Assembly (NCBI RefSeq): GCF_004342025.1
Contig: NZ_SLWN01000003.1
Span: forward strand, 434,001 to 498,000
DNA from: Kribbella steppae
GTDB lineage: Bacteria; Actinomycetota; Actinomycetes; Propionibacteriales; Kribbellaceae
DNA: 64,000 nt
Reading direction: 5' to 3'
Shown here: positions 59,907-64,000 of the stretch, one piece after another
Layout: every line of letters begins with the position of its first letter
How positions within the stretch are numbered: the stretch's first letter is position 1
Notes under the pieces: model-generated
Told to the model about the DNA's origin: nothing
The model's input: the letters and a program-made list of their open reading frames with translations, nothing else
Databases searched by the model: none
Program-made: the position numbers and the translations under genes

Positions 59907-62099
59907 TCAGCGGGCGGCTAGCTCCGGTTCGCGGCGATCAGCCTCGGGCAGCCGGCGGCGGAGGGAGTCGCCTTCTACGTCGACGTTGGGGAGGAGGCGG
60001 TTGAGCCAGCGGGGGAGGTACCAGGCGGAGCGGCCCAGGAGGGCCATGACGGCCGGGACGAGGGTCATCCGGACCACGAACGCGTCGATGGCGACCGCGA
60101 GGGCCAGACCGAAGCCCATCTCGCGGATCAGGGTCTGGCTGGACAGGATGAAGCCGGAGAAGACGGCGGTCATGATGATCGCTGCGGCGGTCACGACGCG
60201 GGCGCCGTGAGCGAACCCGTCGACGACGGCCGCCCGCGGCTCGGCGCCGTGGACGTGTTCCTCCCGCATCCGGGTGACCAGGAAGATCTGGTAGTCCATC
60301 GCGAGACCGAAGACCACGCCGATCAGGAAGATCGGCAGCATGCTGATCACCGGCCCGGTCTGCCCCTCGATCCCGAAGAGCCCGGCCAGCCAGCCCCATT
60401 GAAACACCGCGACCACCGCACCGAACGTCGCCGCGACCGTGAGCAGGAAGCCGAGGGTCGCCTTGAGCGGTACCAGCAACGATCGGAACACCAGCATCAG
60501 CAGCAGGAACGCGAGTCCGACCACCAGCGCCAGGTAGGGCACGAGTGCGTCGCGGAGCTTGTCCGAGAAGTCGATGCTGATCCCGGTCGCCCCGGTGACG
60601 GCCACCTCGGTGTTGTCGTTCTCCGGCAACGCCCGGATCGCCTGGACCAGGTCGGCCGTCTGCGTCGTCCCCGGACCGCTGGCCGGGATGACCGTCAGCA
60701 ACGCCGTGTCCCCGGCCGGGTTGAACGTCGGCGGCGTCACCATCGTCACATCCGGCAGCCCGCGTACGGCGGTCGCCGTGGCAGCGGCCGCAGTCCGCGG
60801 ATCGGCCGACCCGCCCGCGTCGACGACCACCATCAGCGGACCGTTGAACCCGGGACCGAAGCCCTCGGAGAGCAGGTCGTACGCCTTGCGCTGGGTGGAG
60901 TCGGGAGCCGCGGTGCTGTCGTCGGGCAGCCCGAGTTCGAGATCGGTCGCCGGGATCGCCAGCGCACCGAGGCCGATCACTGTGACCAGCAGCACCGCCA
61001 CCGGCCGGCGGGTGACGAACTGTCCCCACCGGCGCCCGGCGGACATGCGACCGGTCGCCTCGGGATCGCCGGACCGCAGGCCCGGGATCCGGCCGCCGAG
61101 GACCCGCCGACCGGCGAAGCCCAGCAGCGCGGGCAGCAACGAGAGTGCGATCGCAACGGCCAGTACGACGGTGAAGGCCGCGGCCAACCCCATCTGGGTG
61201 AGGAACGGGATGTCGACGACGACCAGCCCGGCCAGCGCGATCACCACGGTCAGACCGGCGAACACCACCGCGGATCCGGCCGTGCCGACCGCGCGGCCGG
61301 CCGCCTCCTCGGGTTCCAGACCCGTGCCCAGTTCGTGCCGGTACCGCGACATGATGAACAACGCGTAGTCGATCGACACCGCCAGCCCGATCATCAACGC
61401 CAGGATCGGTGTGCCGGACCCGATGTCCATGAAGCCGGTCGCGGCGGTGATCGCGGTGACCCCGATCCCGATCCCGATGATTGCCGACAGCAACGGTAGG
61501 CCGGCCGCGATCAGCGAGCCGAAGGTGATCAGCAGGACGACGGCCGCGACGCCGATACCGATCACCTCGGTCAGGCTCTGCTCGTCCTGCGCCTGCATGG
61601 CGTCACCGCCGTACTCGACCGTGAGGCCGGCCGCGCGCGCCGGCTCGACCGCGGTGGCCACCGCCTCCTGCGCCTCGGGCGTCACCTCCTGGGCGCTGAC
61701 GTCGTACGTGACCTGGGCGTAGCCGGTGCGGCCGTCGGCGGAGATCGCCTTGGCGGTAAAGGGATCCAGGACCCTGGCCACCTGCGGGGCGTCGGTGATC
61801 CGGTCCAGGGTCTGGCGCACCTGCGCGGCGTTGGCCGTGTCCGTGAGCTTCTGGCCCTCGGCTACCTGGAAGACGACCCGGGCCGTCCCCGCGTCGGCGC
61901 CGGCCTGCGGGAACCGCTCACCGAGCAGGTCGGCCGCGCGCTGCGACTCGGTCCCCGGGATCGAGAAGGCGTCGGACGTCGGACCGGAGAGTGTGGCCGC
62001 ACCGGCGACACCCGTGGCCAGCAGACCAAGCCATACCAGCACCACCAGCCGACGCCGGCGGAACGCGAACCGGCCGAGCCGGTAGAGGAAGGTAGCCAT
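59907..62099 (-). CDS. MMPL family RND transporter
   Basis: A 730-residue transporter with two RND modules, each one helix + extracytoplasmic loop + five helices (about 12 in total). Marks are LMIGLAVSIDYALFIMSRYR in the first half and GLAMDYQIFLVTRMREE in the second, each with the Asp-Tyr pair of the proton relay. It should export lipids or drugs by proton motive force. A two-component system lies 80 bp upstream on the same strand and may control it. Confidence 0.92.
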   Translation of the reverse strand: MATFLYRLGRFAFRRRRLVVLVWLGLLATGVAGAATLSGPTSDAFSIPGTESQRAADLLGERFPQAGADAGTARVVFQVAEGQKLTDTANAAQVRQTLDRITDAPQVARVLDPFTAKAISADGRTGYAQVTYDVSAQEVTPEAQEAVATAVEPARAAGLTVEYGGDAMQAQDEQSLTEVIGIGVAAVVLLITFGSLIAAGLPLLSAIIGIGIGVTAITAATGFMDIGSGTPILALMIGLAVSIDYALFIMSRYRHELGTGLEPEEAAGRAVGTAGSAVVFAGLTVVIALAGLVVVDIPFLTQMGLAAAFTVVLAVAIALSLLPALLGFAGRRVLGGRIPGLRSGDPEATGRMSAGRRWGQFVTRRPVAVLLVTVIGLGALAIPATDLELGLPDDSTAAPDSTQRKAYDLLSEGFGPGFNGPLMVVVDAGGSADPRTAAAATATAVRGLPDVTMVTPPTFNPAGDTALLTVIPASGPGTTQTADLVQAIRALPENDNTEVAVTGATGISIDFSDKLRDALVPYLALVVGLAFLLLMLVFRSLLVPLKATLGFLLTVAATFGAVVAVFQWGWLAGLFGIEGQTGPVISMLPIFLIGVVFGLAMDYQIFLVTRMREEHVHGAEPRAAVVDGFAHGARVVTAAAIIMTAVFSGFILSSQTLIREMGFGLALAVAIDAFVVRMTLVPAVMALLGRSAWYLPRWLNRLLPNVDVEGDSLRRRLPEADRREPELAAR

Positions 62100-62180
62100 G
62101 CCGTCGATCGTTCCGGTCGGCCGTTGTAGCCCGCGTCGGTCAGCCGTGGGCTTCTCGACGTACCGCGGACGCCGTACGAG

Positions 62181-62879
62181 CTACTGCGTCTGCGGTACGT
62201 CGGCCGGCAGCGTCGTACCGGGACGGACCAAGCCGGTCTGGTAGGCGAGCACGACCAGTTGGGCGCGGTCGCGGCAGTCGAGTTTCACCATCGCGCGATT
62301 GACGTGCGTCTTCGCGGTCGAAGGGGACAGCACCAGGCGTACGGCGATCTCGTCGTTGGTCAGCCCGAGAGCGACCAGGCTGACGATCTCCCGCTCCCGG
62401 TCGGTGAGGACGTCGAGGGCGGACGGGCCGACGTCCTGGCCGATCCGCGGCTCGGCCAGGAAACGGTTCATCAGACCGCGGACCGCCTTCGGCGAGAGCA
62501 GTGCGTCGCCGCGGGCCACCACCCGGATCGCGTTGATCAGCTCGGCCGGCTCGACACTCTTGCCGAGGAACCCGCTGGCTCCGGACCGGATCGCCTCGAA
62601 GACGTACTCGTCCACCTCGAACGTGGTCAGGATCAGCACCCTCACCCCGGCCAGCGCCTCGTCCGCGGTGATCAGCCGGGTCGCCGCGAGCCCGTCGACC
62701 TCCGGCATCCGGATGTCCATCAGGATCACGTCGGCCCGCTCGCTCCGGGCCCGTTCGACCGCCTCCCGGCCGTTCGACGCCTCAGCAACGACCTCCAAAT
62801 CGGGTGCTGAGTTCACCAGCACCCGGAACCCGCTGCGGATCAGCGTCTGATCGTCGGCCAGCAGCACCCGGATCGTCAC
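62181..62879 (-). CDS. NarL/FixJ-type response regulator
   Basis: A 232-residue regulator: receiver domain with acidic pocket (VLLADDQ) and phosphoacceptor D55 in VILMDIRMPEVDG, Lys in GFLGKSVEPAEL, then a LuxR helix-turn-helix (LTDREREIVSLVALGLTNDE, LVLSPSTAKTHVNRAMVKL). Start GTG 62879 follows GGGAG. It is downstream of, and overlaps, the histidine kinase gene and is probably its partner. Confidence 0.93.
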   Translation of the reverse strand: MTIRVLLADDQTLIRSGFRVLVNSAPDLEVVAEASNGREAVERARSERADVILMDIRMPEVDGLAATRLITADEALAGVRVLILTTFEVDEYVFEAIRSGASGFLGKSVEPAELINAIRVVARGDALLSPKAVRGLMNRFLAEPRIGQDVGPSALDVLTDREREIVSLVALGLTNDEIAVRLVLSPSTAKTHVNRAMVKLDCRDRAQLVVLAYQTGLVRPGTTLPADVPQTQ

Positions 62880-64000
62880 CTACGACTCCCGTCTCGAGAG
62901 GAAGAACAGCATGGACACCGAACCCGCCACCGGGCTCGGGGCCCGTCCGCAACTCCCCACCGACCGCTTCCACGCGCTCCCGCATTCCCAGCAAACCGTG
63001 GCCGGCGCCGAGTGGGGTTGAGGAGAGCGCTACGCCAGAGGGGCTGGCCCCGGAGAGTGCAGGCCCGGAGGGTGCGGCGCCGGCGCCGGGCGGCGTGGTC
63101 GACGTTGCCGTCCGGACGGCCGCCGGGCCCGGGGTCGAGGCGGTGTTGGTGATGTCGATGGTCAGGGCGCCCGCTCGGCGGCTCAGGCGGATCTTCGCGG
63201 CCGCGCCCGGAGCGTGTTTGAGGACGTTGGTGAGGGACTCCTGCACGATGCGGTACGCCGTCAGTTCGATCACGTCGGGGAGTGGGCCGAGCGAGTCCGG
63301 CAGTTGCCAGTCGACCTTGACCCCGGCGGCGGCGAACGAGTCGACCAGCGCACCCACTTCGTGCAATGACGGAGTAGGGGCGGTCGGCAACGACGTACCG
63401 GAGCGTCGGAGGACGCCGAGCAGAACGGTGAGTTCCTGCAGGACCGTCCGGCCGCCTTCGCGGACCAGGCTGAGCGCGCGCTCGGCCTCCTCCGGCTGGG
63501 TGCGCAGGACATGCGCGGCGACCCCGGACTGCACGTTCATCAGCGCGATGTGGTGAGCGATCACGTCGTGCAGCTCGTGGGCGATCCGCAACCGCTCCTC
63601 GATCACCCGCCGCTGTGCCTCCTCGTCGCGGGACTGCTCAGCGCGCATCGCGCGTTCCTCCAGCTCCTGCAGGTAGGCCCGCCGATACCGGGTCGCCTCG
63701 CCGATCGCGGCCCCGAACAGCACCACCAGGCCGTTCACCAGGTTCGCGAACAGTTCACCGTCGGTGTAGACCGCTGCCGCGACCACGGTGGCCGCGACCA
63801 CGGACACGATCGCCGACGCCCGGGTACGCCGGTCCGTCTGCAGCACCACCATGTACGCCGAGCACGCCATGAACAGCCCGATCGGGCTCTTCGCCTGCTG
63901 GGTGATGGTGAACGTGACCCCGAGGGCCGTGGTCAGCCCGAGGACGACGACCGGAGCCCGTCGCCGGAACACCATCGCCACCGCGGCGGCGATGACCAGC
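62782..64000 (-). CDS. Sensor histidine kinase (NarL-type, HisKA_3), 5' end beyond window
   Basis: At least 406 residues; the frame runs off the window at 64000. It has four or more membrane helices, then the dimerisation H-box ERLRIAHELHDVIAHHIALM, an N-box YRIVQESLTNVLKHA and a G-box GHGLLGMRERVEAVGG. A Pro/Ser/Ala-rich insert of about 45 residues splits the ATPase lid. The frame overlaps the response regulator gene by 98 bp, so its last 33 residues are coded in that gene's second frame, which is unusual. Confidence 0.88.
   Translation of the reverse strand, partial: LVIAAAVAMVFRRRAPVVVLGLTTALGVTFTITQQAKSPIGLFMACSAYMVVLQTDRRTRASAIVSVVAATVVAAAVYTDGELFANLVNGLVVLFGAAIGEATRYRRAYLQELEERAMRAEQSRDEEAQRRVIEERLRIAHELHDVIAHHIALMNVQSGVAAHVLRTQPEEAERALSLVREGGRTVLQELTVLLGVLRRSGTSLPTAPTPSLHEVGALVDSFAAAGVKVDWQLPDSLGPLPDVIELTAYRIVQESLTNVLKHAPGAAAKIRLSRRAGALTIDITNTASTPGPAAVRTATSTTPPGAGAAPSGPALSGASPSGVALSSTPLGAGHGLLGMRERVEAVGGELRTGPEPGGGFGVHAVLPLETGVVGDDPGAAGRRSDADPQRVPGAGELSTRFGGRC

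Overview
The window is about 64 kb of high-GC, densely coding DNA with many GTG starts, short gene overlaps and leaderless-looking promoters, as expected for an actinobacterium. The gene set (DUF222/HNH 13E12-family nuclease, LCP protein, class E-type sortase, F420-type PPOX enzyme, LAL regulator, sugar importer without its own ATPase, several TetR, LacI and ROK regulators) suggests a soil member of the Propionibacteriales such as Kribbella. The genus is an inference. I see no rRNA, tRNA, integrase, transposase, prophage or CRISPR array, so this reads as chromosome with regulatory and accessory cassettes.

Layout. 0-8 kb: a large LAL-type LuxR regulator, a cation/proton antiporter, a small ANTAR-like protein, a LURP-one-like protein, a secreted DUF4394 protein and a methyltransferase. 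8-12.4 kb: a secreted lytic transglycosylase with a long Pro/Ser/Thr tail, a small secreted cysteine protein, an ene-reductase behind a MerR-type promoter, and a membrane protein. 12.4-17.4 kb: a TetR-controlled divergent unit (alpha/beta hydrolase plus two ABC half-exporters, one frameshifted). 17.5-23.2 kb: a DUF11 remnant with its terminator, then a CUT1 sugar importer (lipoprotein, two permeases, LacI regulator) and an APH(3'')-like kinase. 23.3-27.3 kb: an HNH nuclease gene with internal minisatellites, about 0.8 kb of non-coding DNA holding a 118-bp duplication, a PPOX gene behind a SoxR/MerR-like promoter, and a 34-bp tandem repeat. 27.3-33.4 kb: MOSC protein, sortase, TetR/FAD monooxygenase pair, two methyltransferases, SDR.

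33.5-37.1 kb holds three consecutive paralogues of the neutral zinc metallopeptidase family. The first two are membrane-anchored and have lost every zinc ligand and the catalytic Glu; the third keeps HEYGH and the distal Glu. This is the most unusual locus in the window. 37-45 kb: GNAT, MscS-like channel, a conserved protein whose start codon sits on a perfect 16-bp palindrome, a ROK regulator followed by a deletion remnant of a BadF-type kinase, and a heterodimeric ABC exporter with complementary degenerate ATP sites (first gene frameshifted).

44.5-51.3 kb: DUF969-DUF979-DUF2891 operon behind a large dyad, uracil-DNA glycosylase, an orphan protein, and an LCP/YndJ/DUF1990 operon. 51.4-64 kb: a divergent AraC regulator and PhyH dioxygenase pair, HU, tandem secreted beta-propeller paralogues, M13 and M24B peptidases, PanD, an MMPL transporter and a NarL-type two-component system cut by the window edge. 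Nearly all intergenic gaps between convergent genes carry strong perfect hairpins, generally without U-tracts.
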